A program made the translations under genes and the position numbers. DNA of 64,000 bases from Acanthochlamys bracteata (lineage: Eukaryota > Streptophyta > Magnoliopsida > Pandanales > Velloziaceae): the NCBI GenBank assembly GCA_019914995.1, contig CM034143.1, positions 5,371,501-5,435,500 of the forward strand, read 5' to 3'. Shown one piece after another: positions 1 to 12,653 of this stretch. Each line of letters opens with the position of its first letter. Position 1 is the first letter of the stretch. A model generated the notes under the pieces. The model made no database searches. It was not told the DNA's origin and saw only the letters and a program-made list of their open reading frames with translations.

Positions 1-970
1 CCTTTTTGCTTGTTCAGAGAAAGTCTGGTGATCTTGTCTTCAGAAGTACTTGAAATCGAAGGGTAATTGATCCTTGTTTCCTTTTTTTTTTCTTTTTTGT
101 TGAGAAAACATACTTGTAGTTGATGGGAACGTAGAGATTTATCAGTTCATACGATGCCTGACCATTCGAAAATTTTAGATTTCTTGTAGTAGATTGGTTT
201 TCTCAAACTAATTTATTCATGATTACACGGTTGATTTTACGTGCATCTTTAATAACTATAGTTTCTCATTTCTCTAAACAAAAAATGGCCTAATAATTTC
301 GTGTTTTAATTGCAATTTAGTTTCTCAGGTGGTCTAATTTTTGCATCTTTTATCACAGTGATCAAGATTCTCAAAATCAGAATCTTAGATATAATTATTT
401 CACTTTTATAATTGTAAAGTCGAAATGTTAAAATAAAATTTTAAAATATTATAAATCGATAAATTTTATAAATTTTTTTTAATATTATTAAAAAAATTTT
501 ATATAAAATTTAGCATTTAAGAAAATTTAAAATTTTTTAAATTTTATAAAAAGTTTCCTCTATATTTTATAAAAAAATTTTTAAATTAAACTTTCTAAAA
601 AAACTATCAATATTTATAAATTTTTTTTTCAAATATAGTTAATTATATAAAAATCTTTAAAATAAAATCGTAAGAAATTATAAAAGGATTAAGATATTAC
701 GAATTTTAAGATTTAAATAGAAATATATAAGAGATTTTATCCAAAAAAATTTTTGTTTGAAATCGAAATCATTTGGGTGAAAAAAAATTATAAAATCATA
801 AAATTTAAAATTTTGAGATTTTGATAACCTTGTAATGGCGTGAGCTAACTTGATTTTTGATATTTGGGTAGCGACTTTTTCCGAAGAATAGAATTAGAGG
901 TACGGAGATATGTAAATGCTTAAATAGAAGCTTTCCTCTCTTCAGAAAACCTGCAGATCTAGTGCTTTGC
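1..970. other. AT-rich intergenic DNA
   Basis: No supportable gene. The first 70 bases are less AT-rich and could be the edge of a transcript lying mostly outside the window, but no frame or splice site proves it. Positions 400-830 are a very AT-rich tract rich in short A and T runs, like the interiors of the small transposons described elsewhere in this window. Confidence 0.6.
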
Positions 971-1851
971 TTAGGGCGTGTTTACCAGGAGCAGTGGAGT
1001 TTTTAGCATAGTTATAAAACCCAACTCGGGTAATGACCCGGAATAGTTACCGGGTCACCGGATCATCGGGTAACCGGATGGGTCATCGGGTCGACCTACT
1101 GGATCAAAATAAATTTATTAAATAAATATTAATATATAAATACATATAAATGTATTATATAGTATCTTCTATATCAACTATAAAAAAATAATTATATACG
1201 AAAAATATTAAATATATTTTTAAAATTACTATAGTACTTAAGACAATAGTCAAAAAACCTATTACCTAACATATAGTAAAATATCTATGCTTTATACATT
1301 AAAAAGAACAAATTATCGACACTATATATTTTATTTATTTATTACTTTTAATAAAATATAAAAATAAGAAAATAAATTAGTAACAAAAGAGTACCCGATA
1401 AAATGCATATTTTAGAATGCTAATAAAAATGCTTTTCCATTTTAAATAAACAAATATATATATATATTTTTTTTACTATTAAAATCGGGTCAATCCGGTC
1501 GGCCGGGTCACCGAGTTGACCCGGAACCCGGCCGGGTCGACCCGGTCTTTTGTTAACTCGACCCGGAATTGGTACCGGGTCGCCGGTTTCCGGTCCGGAT
1601 CGAGTTTTAAAACTATGGTTTTTAGGTGAAATAGAGTTTTTAGAAAATAAATTTAAAAAATAAATAAATAATAAAAAATATTTAATAAAAAATAAAATTT
1701 TATATTAAGTATATATTTTTAGTAAGTCTTAAATTTGAATTTAAAAAAAAATTTATAGATAAAATAAAATTATTTTAATTTTTATATGTATTTATGTGAA
1801 ACTTGAGTTTAAAGAAAGTAGAGTTTAGGGGTGTTGGTAAACACGCTCTTA
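971..1851. mobile_element. Tourist-like MITE interrupted by a hAT-like MITE
   Basis: The element runs from 974 to 1848. Its left end reads GGGCGTGTTTACCA and the reverse complement of its right end reads GAGCGTGTTTACCA, a 13/14 terminal inverted repeat. A TTA triplet sits on both sides (971-973 and 1849-1851), the target-site duplication expected of PIF/Harbinger elements. Removing the inner insertion and one copy of its duplication leaves about 256 bp, close to the 252-bp and 234-bp elements at 58780 and 50414. No transposase is encoded, so it would have been moved in trans. The superfamily is inferred from target duplication and end sequence only. Confidence 0.75.
1007..1617. mobile_element. 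hAT-like MITE with 8-bp target duplication
   Basis: A 611-bp insertion flanked by perfect 8-bp copies of GTTTTTAG (999-1006 and 1618-1625). It starts CATAGTTATAAAAC and ends GTTTTAAAACTATG, an inverted repeat with one mismatch. An 8-bp duplication is the hallmark of the hAT superfamily. Both arms are GC-rich and full of CGGGTC, GACCCGG and CCGG words in opposite orientations (about 1020-1110 and 1487-1600), so the single strand could fold into a long hairpin. The centre is AT-rich and non-coding. It sits inside the Tourist-like element and is therefore the younger insertion. Confidence 0.8.
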
Positions 1852-3000
1852 ACCTAACAACTCAATTACTTAAAACTGGTTACAGTCAATGTCACTGTTA
1901 CCAGTACGTATTTCAAGTGCCATGCTCCATAAAAACTTCAAAAATCTTTTTAGAAACTTTGAATACCTTTTATACATAGGATTGGTAAGTTAACCTCAAA
2001 ATTAAAAAATATATATTATAAATTATTGAGTATTAATTAAATGTTACCAAAGTCATTTTTATCAAATGAATTAGTTCTGTGTTAGTGTTTTTGTACTAGT
2101 ATATCTAATAATCGAATAAAATTAATAAGAGTTGGATATATATTATCGATAAATTATCGAATGAGTACGCACATAGAGTTCATTTTTTTATGTAATTTGC
2201 TAAAAATTATTTAGAAAATGTTAAGAAAACATGTTGTCTATGCCAATGCTGTTTGTTAAGCGAATTGATGATAATCTCGATGATCATTGAGATAGAGCTG
2301 AGAAAGAGTAAGTTCATTTTTTTACTTAGCATGAATATTAAAAGATATTTGATATAGTTTGGGTTATGCATAAATGGTGCCTTTTCGTTAGTTTTATGCC
2401 TATTCGATTGATTTATTAATGGTAGTAATAAGGAAGAATGATTGAATAATAAGTAAATTTTATAATTTCTTTTTAAAATAAAACATATTTATATCATAAA
2501 AGTTCATATTTTTAAATAATTTATGAATTTGTTCTCGTTGAAAAAACTCAAATCAAAATCGTGGCGAATTATTTATTTGTCTATCCCCTACTAGCGTCAA
2601 TTTCATATATTTGATTTTTAGAAATTTTTAAAAGAAACAGTGTTTTATCCACTTCCTATCGCTCGTAGTTGTTCAAGAAGGTTACCGAAATATCTGATAT
2701 GTGAAATAAAAACAAATTTAAATATTTGGAACATTTGAATTGTGGAGACTCTTAAGGAGTGTTTGTTTGGTTTTTATGATATTCTTTTTTATTTTAAAAC
2801 AATTATATTTTCTAATAAATTAATATTTTAAAATATTTTAAAAAAATAGAAGTAAAATTGAGTTGTATGTAATATATTTTATATTATGAGGTTAAAAAAG
2901 TTAAACACTTTTCAAAAGTTTTTAAAATTTTATTTTAAAAAGGTTATTTTAAGTATTTCCGAATGTATTCTTTGACATGTTAACTTTATTCTTAAATAAC
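1852..3000. other. AT-rich intergenic DNA
   Basis: No gene is supportable. Around 2755-2990 an AT-rich segment begins with GGAGTGTTTGTTTGG, resembling the starts of the small transposons in this window, but its right end is not a clear inverted repeat, so I do not call an element. Confidence 0.5.
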
Positions 3001-3002
3001 TC

Positions 3003-3465
3003 GTGTTTCATTCAATTAAATTTCGAGATCACTCGGATATAATTTCAAGTCTCACCGGCGCCGCCGGACGCAAATTGGGTTCCGGTTCAATGGATATTTT
3101 ATCCTTCACTGAGTCTCAAGTACTCGCCGAATGCGGCCGGAGGCAACTTCTGCCACCGACAAAGAACCGCCTTTGGAACATTACTACGATTAGAAGCTCA
3201 CGAAGAGAAGCAGCACCGGCTGTGCACATTACTAGTCTGAAGGTTGCTTAGAGCAGTGGGATGGAACGCAGGCGCTGTGTTGTGCTTGCTCCGGCAACCG
3301 GCATGCAACCCATCCAAAGAGTACCTTGATATGCGCTATCATAGTCGGGATGTAATCTGTAGCGTACTATATATACAGCAGTTTCTTTCAGAATTCACAA
3401 AATTTTCACGTACAACTCGAATTTCATCTATAAGAACCTACTTTATAAGGACGATGATCAGTTGA
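3003..3465 (+). pseudogene. Unrecognised coding-like island, possibly a gene fragment
   Basis: A 460-bp stretch clearly richer in GC and CpG than the AT-rich DNA to its left. An 82-codon frame (3003-3251, internal Met about 3090) is followed by an overlapping 73-codon frame (3244-3465) shifted relative to it. Composition and codon-like character suggest former or present coding sequence, and two partly open frames in succession suggest a frameshift or a missed splice. I do not recognise the protein and see no domain motif. It could be a transposon-captured fragment, the first exon of an unfinished gene, or noise. It lies tail-to-tail with the receptor kinase that ends at 3602. Confidence 0.3.
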
Positions 3466-3601
3466 GTTGCTAGGAATTTCGAACAACCCTTCTTCAACAT
3501 GCATTCACTTACAAACTTATGGCGGGTTGTAAATTGCTGTACAAGTTCCACTCACGCAACTCTACAAGCTAATGTATACGTTGCTATACCATTACGTACC
3601 A

Positions 3602-6600
3602 TTATCGTGGCCCTGAGAGCTCCATAGCTTGGACTAGTAATGAAGAATCATCGGTGAGATCAGAGTAGCGTTCAGAAGATGAGAACTCTGGAACCTTCAG
3701 ATTTTGAGGATCTGTTCTTTGTGATCCTTCCCATCTTTCTGCAAGACCGTCACCTTCAAGCATCCTGACAACTTCAGACATCCTCGGTCTGTGCCCTGGG
3801 AGATACTGCATGCATAACAGAGCAACCTGGACCGTCTCTTCTAGTTCAATGAGGTCATAATTGTTTTTCAAGTCCTTGTCCACAAGCATAGCGAGTTTCT
3901 TTTCTTGGTTAAGTTTTTTCACCTATAGAGACGAGATAATTATAAGATCAAAGCTATAAAGAAAACTTGCTAAGCATAGAAGGTCGAGAAGCTTTACCCA
4001 ATCGAGCATGGTGCCTTTCTGGTTTGCAGCTTTCCCAAATTCAAGAGCTCGCAATCCAGTAATCAATTCAAGTAGAAGGATACCAAAGCCGAATACATCA
4101 GTTTTCTCGGAGGACTGACCCGTCGACAAATACTCCGGAGCAATGTGTCCAACAGTTCCTCTTACAGCAGTCGTAACATGTGATTCCCTGTGGTCTAAGA
4201 GCTTCGCCAATCCAAAGTCGCCAACTACAGCTTCACAGTAGTCGTCAAGTAAGATATTAGCAGCTTTTACGTCTCGGTGAATTATCTTCGGATCACATTG
4301 CTCATGGAGGTAAAGTAGTCCCCTTGCCGCTCCCAAAGCTATTCTCTTTCTCGTACACCAGTCAAGTGTTGGTTTTGCTAAAGAATACAATATAAATGTA
4401 AGCGGTTGAATTTGGAATGAATTTGGTACTCCATTTCTAGAGAGGAGCACTGATAAGAAATCACTTCCATGTAGAATGGTCCTAAAATATCATTAAATGC
4501 GCCATTCGAAGTTTTATGTATATTACCTGTAAGTCGTGAAGCAACACTTCCGTTGGACATATAAGGATAAACAAGAAGCCGCTCTGTTGCAGTCATGCAG
4601 AATCCGTGTAACCTGAGTAGATTCCTGTGTACTGCCAAACTTATCATTTCCATTTCAGTTTGGAACTGGATTTCCCCACCTGCGGCATTTCCATCCTTCA
4701 GCCTCTTCACAGCTACCACTGTCCCATCTTGTAGATGACCTTTGTAGACATTCCCAAATCCACCCTTGCCAAGAATATTCTTGCTGCTGAAGTTATCTGT
4801 TGCAATCTGAAGCTCTCGGAAGGAGAATCTTCTCAAGTTTCCCAAGCACACTTCCTCCTTTTGTTGGTCTGCAAAATGATTGTAATTATGTATCTAAAAC
4901 CACGCCTTCAATGGATTATATACTGCAATTATCATAGAAAAACTGGAAAGCCATATTCATTACAGTTTGCCACATACCATTCAAATCGAAGAAAATTTGT
5001 TGGTTTCTTCTGTGCCTCTGCCACAGGAAGAGCCCGGTGATAATAGTAAGAAAGCATAAACATCCAACACTAGATCCCAATGCAACAGCTAACTTGCGAC
5101 TTTTGGGTTTATCAGCATCCCGAGTGCTTTCTAGAAAATAAAGGCAAGAGGATATCATCACCTCTGCTAGACGCCATAAGCGCTATATTAAGGAAATTAA
5201 ATACAAGCCGTTGGAAGATCAAAAGAGAGTTTCACATAGTAACCATTCTTGTAATAATGACCAATCCTAGTGAAGCCTTTAAAAGTTTAGCAAATGGTGA
5301 GTGATTAAACATAGCAATCACTCTTTTTAACTTGCGTCTCTGATTTTTATCAACTCAAGAAGTCATACAGCTTACAGGTAAGTAAAATCATGCTTGCTAA
5401 GTATTACTTAAAGAGCAAAACATAAAACAGAGGTCTAAGATGGATACCTTGTGAATAGCTGGAGTTGAAGGACGTTGGCACAGGAACTGTCCCAGAGCAT
5501 TCTTTCTCTTTACCAGTTGCGCAAATGAGAGGATTTCCAACAATACTGCAGAAAATTGTAAAATGTTCAAGTCAGATTCAAGTTCTATGTAAATCAACAT
5601 TATAATCATATAGTTGGAAAAATATGCGAATACCAAATGGGCATCACAATTCTTTGGCAGTAACAAGATGTAAGCTAAGACTCTCATATAGACGTTTAAT
5701 ATCAAGAATCTCAAGCATCTGTTCTACGTACTTCATGAATTTCAAATATTTATCTCGCGTGCAATTAAGCAAAAAAGAAATTTGATCACTCGAAAACCTT
5801 ACTTGAATGTTCTTGCAGGAAACTTAGGAACAGGACCACTCAAATTGTTGTAGGACAAATCCCTGAATCATGATTCCAAAACAAAATCTCTTCAGTGATT
5901 AGTAACTACTAACGCAAGTAGATTCAACAAGCCTCCAATCACTCTTAGAAGCACTTTTTTGGTACTTACAAGAAACCAAGCTGGGTAATATTAGCCAAAG
6001 AAAGAGGACAAGGTCCTGAAAGACTGTTGTTGTTAAGCCTCCTGATTTTCATTAAATCAAGATAAAACGTTAATAAATTACAAGTTTTTATTAATGTTTA
6101 GATCATGAGAGCAATCTACTTACAAGTAATCAAGATTCTTGAGGTTTCCTAGAGTTGAAGGAATTTCACCAGTGAACAAATTGTTGGAAAGATCAAGTGT
6201 TTTTAGTTTTCCCAATCTACCAATCTCTGGTGGAATCGGCCCTGCTATACTATTGTTCTGCAACGAACTACACACGTTTTTTCATAAATCAATGATACCC
6301 AACAGAGAACAACAAACACAATAATCAGTCTTCTTTTCAAGAACTTACACAGTGACAAGGTTTGTCAAATTCCTTACGCTTGAAGAGAGTGCTCCTGATA
6401 TGTTCTGGCTTGGAATTGCTCTAGAAATTTTTCAAAAACAAAAACAACAGATTCAATGTTTTAAGATTCAAGACAAAGTTATAGCAAAGCATTCAAGTGT
6501 ATGAATGCATGAAAAGCTTTTTAAGATTCAAGACGAGTTATTAGCCAAGCATCCAAGTGAATGAACGAATGAAAGATTTTCCAAGATTCAAGACGAAGTT

Positions 6601-6984
6601 ATAGCGAAGCATCCAAGTGTTTGAATGAATGAAAGGCTTACAATTCAATGACAAGATTCTCAGGTGAGCAGGTGACCCATGTCCAACTGCAAGGATCAAC
6701 AGAGTCTATATCCCATTTCTCAAGAACATTCAATGGGTCCTTCAAGTTTAGCTTGATAGAATACAGAGCTTGAACTATAACAAAAATCGAAAACCCAAAT
6801 TCGAAAGTTGATTAAAAATCGTTTCTTTCACTTGAAGAAGAAGCAAATCCAATGAAAGATAGAATTCCCAACCTTCAAAGTTAACACCTTTAGGTGAGAG
6901 AAGAGCAGCTGCTTCTGTCAGGAACCAGAAGAAAACCACAAGATAAACTCCGCACCACCATTTCTTTCCTTCTTTTGTTCCCAT
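3602..6984 (-). CDS. NIK: NSP-interacting-kinase-like LRR receptor kinase
   Basis: Eleven exons splice in phase to 628 codons: 6984-6873, 6774-6642, 6420-6349, 6267-6124, 6041-5970, 5862-5803, 5545-5448, 5130-4978, 4868-4527, 4377-3998, 3922-3602. Order: signal peptide, a short N-cap with SPKGVNFE, about five LRRs encoded by 72- and 144-bp exons, a membrane span near residues 243-265, then a kinase domain. The kinase has a GKGGFG loop (about 316), [12 protein letters not shown] (about 430), DFGLAK and [16 protein letters not shown]. The tail ends [16 protein letters not shown]. No SERK-type Ser-Pro-Pro region is present. In Arabidopsis this LRR-II subfamily acts at the plasma membrane; NIK1 takes part in antiviral signalling that suppresses translation. 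The start is the Met of MGTKEG, before the hydrophobic signal; an in-frame ATG at 7014 would add ten residues. Intron 2 carries a 60-bp triplication. Confidence 0.93.
6463..6642. repeat. Exact 60-bp period tandem triplication in NIK intron 2
   Basis: Three imperfect copies start at 6463, 6523 and 6583, each opening with AAGATTCAAGAC and containing a GCATYCAAGTG core, with a period of exactly 60 bases. The third copy ends on the exon 2 donor: the intronic GT on the minus strand is at 6641-6640. The equivalent places in the other two copies lack GT. Confidence 0.9.
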
Positions 6985-7014
6985 TGAACTCACAAGATCA
7001 AACAAAGATCCCAC

Positions 7015-10000
7015 CTTTCTATAAAAACAAGCTAAAAACTGTAACCTAAGAATCTGCAGGGTATTATTGCTCTAACAGATGGAAACAAAAAAATCATGAA
7101 TAAATTGATGGGTTTGTTTTCTTTCTTTCCTTCGTCACTCTTCTCTTGTCTGGTCATGGAAAACTGGCAGCTTTAGCTATTACAGAACAAAAGAAGAGGC
7201 TGCTGCTGATGCTGATGCCTTGAATGGATGTAAAGCAGCAGAAAAGAGGAGAGTGAAAGAGCTAACAAGACATGCCTGCCAACACCACTTGATCATGATC
7301 GTGGCCGGAAAGATAAAGCAAGAAAGGTTAAAATATATCTACAGCAGTAGAGGGGAGGGGATTCCGATTCCCAATCAAACCAAAGGTAGGAGGGAATATA
7401 TGTTCCATGAAAATTCTTTGCTACTGGTGATAGTGCGTCTCTTGTTTATACCATCACTCGCTTGGGATGTGTGCTTTTGATAGAATTTCTTTCTTGTTGC
7501 AGAGAACCAAAACTCGTATCTGTAATTTATTTGACAAGAACATAGTTTTTTCTTTTCTTTTTCAAGAAACAAAACGCATTTTCTTTTTCTTTTCTCTTTT
7601 TTTTCGGCTTTTTAAGATTTGAGTGTGTTGGGAAGAAGCATGTAACGTGTGACGCAGCCCTTCGATTGATGTGAGCTATCAAACAAACAGTTCTTGCTGT
7701 GAAAAAAAAAAAAAAGCTCTGAAAAGGAGAAACAAAATTCAAAAGACAAATTTTTCCATCTCTGTTTACCTTTCAATTAGTAAGAATCCAATGAAAACAT
7801 TGAAATTCAACATAGTTTTTTTTAATAGAATGAAGAGAATAATTAATCTTACTCAAAGATAAAAAAAAGTTTCTGCCTTGAAATTGAAATTTCATTAACA
7901 TAACTTGGACCTAATTTTTTGTTTAAACTTAATCATCAACTAAACATAATAATAACTGTCATTTATTTACTCGGAACAAAAACATAACGGCAATCAACGA
8001 TGATTTTCAGGTCCAAAAAACATAGCTATTATGAATTTAGGATCCATAATTAATACTAATTTTTATTTGAAAAATATGAAATAATTAATCTTTATCATCC
8101 CATGATGATCATTATTCAAGACAGAATTCTTTTCTTCATTTTCTTTTCTCAAATAAACTAAAATATAGGTTTTTGATGATAAGAAAATAAAGCAAAAGCA
8201 GGTTTTGTTAAGAAAAATAAGGCAGGCAAAAAAAATGAGCGTGGGTAACAAAAGAATAATAAGCATGGGTGTTGTTGCACTGTCCCTAATCTTTTGGACC
8301 AACTATCGGTGCATGGTCATCATCAAATGCTCCCTACGTAATTGTTGCTATTATAATTTTTTAGTTCATTCATTTAAGTAACAGGAAATATTTAGCACTA
8401 TTTTTGGTCAAAAAATTTGTGAGTATTTTTAAACTTTTTTAAATTTTAAAAAAATATGAATAAATTTTACATCATAAAATTATATATCTCAAAAATTTTG
8501 TTAAATTAAAAAAATAAAATTGTTTTTAAAAAATATATCAAAATTATAGTAGAAAATATTTTATGTTAAGTAAATTCAGGAATGATCTTTTAGTTGAGTT
8601 AAACGTAAAATACAAAATATATTTTGTTTGAAGCATTAGATGGTTTTAGATTACTAATTTGCATCATTTTAATGTATAAGTGCGTCCATGGTCATCAACA
8701 AATCCTCTCACATGTAATTACTATATTTTGATTTGGTTTTTTATCTCTGAGTTTTATTCAATTTTAAAAAAAATTAAACCAAATCAAAATTTTCAGAATA
8801 AATGATTTTGAAGAACTCTAGTAATATAATAGTAAAATTTTGTTTGCTTACGTTTTTTTTCAGAAATTTTACTTTCAAAATTTAAATTTTAAAATTAAAA
8901 ATTTTACTTTCAACTTTTAATATGAAATAAATATAAAATTTTATTTTTTATAAAATAAATTACTTATAAAATATAAAAATTTACTTTTAACGTTTAAAAT
9001 CACTTGTAAAATAAATATACTTTAAAATAAAATTAATTTAAATTTCTTATGAATAAAATTACTGTCTATAAACAAGTGAATATATACTTTTGATAATAAT
9101 GTTGTTCTTGTAGGTCCTAGGCTTTATTGATTTTCACGACAAGAGACCCACAAACTTTAGCTCAAGCAATTGCCGTCATTAGATATGTTTCAAATATTTA
9201 TAATTTTAATGTTTTTATTATATTTTAAATTTTAAATAATTTATATATTTTAATTTAATTTTTTATATATAAAATTTTAGTTTTAATTTTTTTTATATTT
9301 TTTTAATATAATTATATTTTTTAATTTTGAATATATTTTTAAGAATTATTGAAATATAATACTAAATTTTATTTTTATTTATTTTTTAAAAAATTTTATT
9401 TTTTATTTTTTAATTTTACGAAATTTAATTATAAACATTTAAAGAACGTTTTTAAAGAAATTCGAAGGACAGCGAAAAAACAAAAGAAATTTTCAGTCCA
9501 CCTAATAGGAATTCTTTTAAAATAAATATTTTAAAATAAAAAAGTATTTTTTGTTTTTTTAAAAATAAATTTTATTTTTTAAAAAATAATTGTTTTTTTA
9601 CTTCTAAAAAATAATAAATATATATTATAAAAATTTTATTATGTAGAATTTTTTACACTTTCTAAATTTTTAAATAAATTTTTTAATAATTATAAAATAT
9701 AAATTAGAAAATATATAATTAAAAATTAAAAGTTTATTTGTTTTGATAAGGTGAATCAAACAGCTTCTAAAAGCATAACCTTGTGGCAGTAGGTTCTCTG
9801 CTTTCATTCATTTCAGTCACCTAAAAGAATAACTTTGAATGAAATGGAGAACCCACAGATTCTCTCTCTTATTTTTTTTATTTAACTCAATTTTAAAAGA
9901 CATTCTCATACACCATTATCTACTCTAGCTTGCTTGAATTTCTTCTGCATACTGTTTCTATTAAAAGCATTTAAATTAACTCAGAAGTAGTTTTTTATAA

Positions 10001-12653
10001 TAAAACTTTTAGAAAATGACTAAATTAAAAATGAGTTTAGGTTTTTATAGTTTAAGCTGTATTTGAAAATAACGCTCAAAAAATGAAAATGTGACTTCTA
10101 AATAGTTAATTTAAAATAAAATCCGAAGCGGCATAGAAATACGTAAAATAGCTCTCAAATTTTAAATCTCATAGAAAAAATAAATTCATAATAAATAAAA
10201 TATGCCCTTAATATATCAATTAGTATAGACGTTCATAAAAACAAGATCTGGACGCATAGAATTAATCAAATGAAATCTAAGCTGTTGAAGTCCATCTAAA
10301 TTATGTAATATAGAGACGTTTGAAAGTTCTTACCAAAAAATTTTTGTGAAGAGGTACGGAATGTCAATGGTGGGTTTGGTATAGAACATGGTTCTTAATG
10401 CCTTATCTTGAGCTTTAATTTTGTGAAGAACAATAACTTTTATTGAGTGATTGGCACTTGTAATTATAAGAATCTTTTGCATAATTAAACTTAGCATAAA
10501 AGTTGATAAATAATAAATGAGTTCGCTTTTTTGGATTCTAATATTGTAATTGACACTCTAATTATAAATGATTCTTTCTTCGCTCGTAAGTTTCACTCAG
10601 ATTATATCTAAGTTTGGCAGAGGTTTCCAAAAGAATTATTTTTTAATTTTTCAAAATTTCCAAAGGTTTTAAAATATTTTTTCAAAATTTTATAAAATTT
10701 ATTTAAAATTTTAAAAAATATAAGAAATTTTATAGTAAAACTTTTTTATTATTTATTTATATTATTTTTTAAAATAAAATCTTATTTTAAAAAAGTATTT
10801 TTTTATTAAAAACTTTATTTGAAAAGTATTTTTAAACGCTCTTTAATTTTTTTTAATATTCGGAATAAAATATTTAGAAGTGTTCATGAAATAAAATTTA
10901 TTTAGAATGAAATTTTGAAAAAGTAAACTTATTGTCTATATGATATAGATTGTTTTGTAATTTCTAAATTATAAAATTATTAAAAATATAAATTAATTAT
11001 ATAGAATAATAAGCATTTAAACAGATCTTCCAAGCCTCCTCTCAACTTTAACATAAGGCAAAAATTAAAATTTTATTTACTTATTATTAAAAAGTGAGTT
11101 TAAAAATAAACAAAATTAGTTTAAAATTTGAGAGTTAAGTTTTAGAAACAAAAATTGAGTTTAATTATTATATTTTATTTTGATTAGTAAATTAGAAGTG
11201 AAAATTTTGAAGTGATAAAATGAGATGAAAGTGTTGGCAAATTTTAGAAGCAATAATTAATTTGCTTTTTCATCAGTTTTACCATTTATGATAAAAATTG
11301 AAAGCATTTGAAATAATATGAACATTACTATATCATGTGTATTAGTGTCTTTATTTTCAATCTTCAAACAGTAACCAACAGGTTACAGGTATATGTGTTA
11401 GTTGTGATTAGCAAGAATTTAGTAATCATTGGAAATGTTTCAATTAAAACAACAATATTTTTATATATTTTCTTAAAAAAAGTTTATTTTTAATTTTAAA
11501 AAATAACAGGATAATCATAATAATTATATGACATTCGGTTTATTTATATGATTTAATTTAAAAAATTACGAAATAAAATTATTTTAAAATTTTTTTAAAT
11601 AAGTGTTATTTTTTATCAAAAATAAAAATAATTATAATAAAATATCAATGACGTAAAATTTTTATATTTTGTAATTTTAAAAATAATTTTATAAAATATT
11701 ATAAGATATTTATTAAAAATATAAAATTAAAACTTGAAGTAAAAAAAAAAAAAAGCTCTCCAAACATCCACTATGTCTATATTTAATATGACTTTTATTC
11801 TTTCAATAAATATATCCTCTATATAATATTATAATAAGTTTTTATAATTAAAATATAAATAAATATAATATCCAATAATTCTACATTATTTTTAGAAAAA
11901 TCTATTAGCTATCCCAAATATTTAATTAAAAAAATTATAAATTAAGAAACCAAATAATTAATAATACAAGATAACAGTAAAAAAAAATATTTAATGTCTC
12001 ATTCTTTCCATGCAAAAAATGTACGTCAATGCATGAGATATATAAAGAGGATTGGGAATTAAAGAATTCTTTGGTCCCATGTCTTCTTTGTTGTGTTTTT
12101 TCTTTTAAACTATCAAGTCAGTGACAGTAGTGATTATTATTCCGTTTGTCACGGCTTATGATAAACTTATTAATTTTTTTTCATTTCATATTTTTTAATA
12201 TATATTTTATAAATATATAAAAAATTTATTAAAAAATTTAAAAAATATAAAAAAATTTTACAAAATAAAATTTTTTTATTATATAATTTTATTATTTTTA
12301 AAAAATAATAAAAATAGAGCTCGTTTTTAAAAAAATATAAAAATATTTTTTATTTTAAAAAGCTCTATTTTATAAACACTACTAAACGCCTCCTAAACTC
12401 ATAGATTTTATAGCTAAAAGCATTCACATTGGTTTGTTATTTAAAACCAGACAATATAGGGACCTTTAAGCCTTGCACAAAGAAACAAGTACATAAAACT
12501 AGGAAGAGAAGATGAACATTTTGGTGAGGGTATTATGTTCTTGCACAAGTCAAAGCATTCCTAGGAATGTGGCTGGGAACTAATAATACAAGATCCCTAA
12601 GCTGAACTTGCCTTCAGGAAAACAATTACAAAATGCTTCTTCACTACAACCAT
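7015..12653. other. Gene-poor AT-rich interval
   Basis: Over 5 kb without a supportable gene. The first few hundred bases should hold the promoter and 5'UTR of the receptor kinase. The rest is mostly short A/T runs with several blocks of the dispersed AT-rich element family, for example about 10600-10860, 11500-11770 and 12170-12400. An imperfect direct repeat sharing CATGGTCATCA occurs at about 8309-8360 and 8681-8735. Open frames here are short and AT-biased, with no recognisable protein. The segment just before 12654 is the 3'UTR of NHP2. Confidence 0.6.

Noticed and set aside
1020-1600. GC-rich arms as a CpG-island promoter
   Set aside because: They are explained as inverted arms of a hAT-like MITE with an 8-bp target duplication.
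4735-5040. Forward ORFs opposite the receptor kinase
   Set aside because: Antisense shadows of kinase exons 8 and 9 with no independent coding signal.
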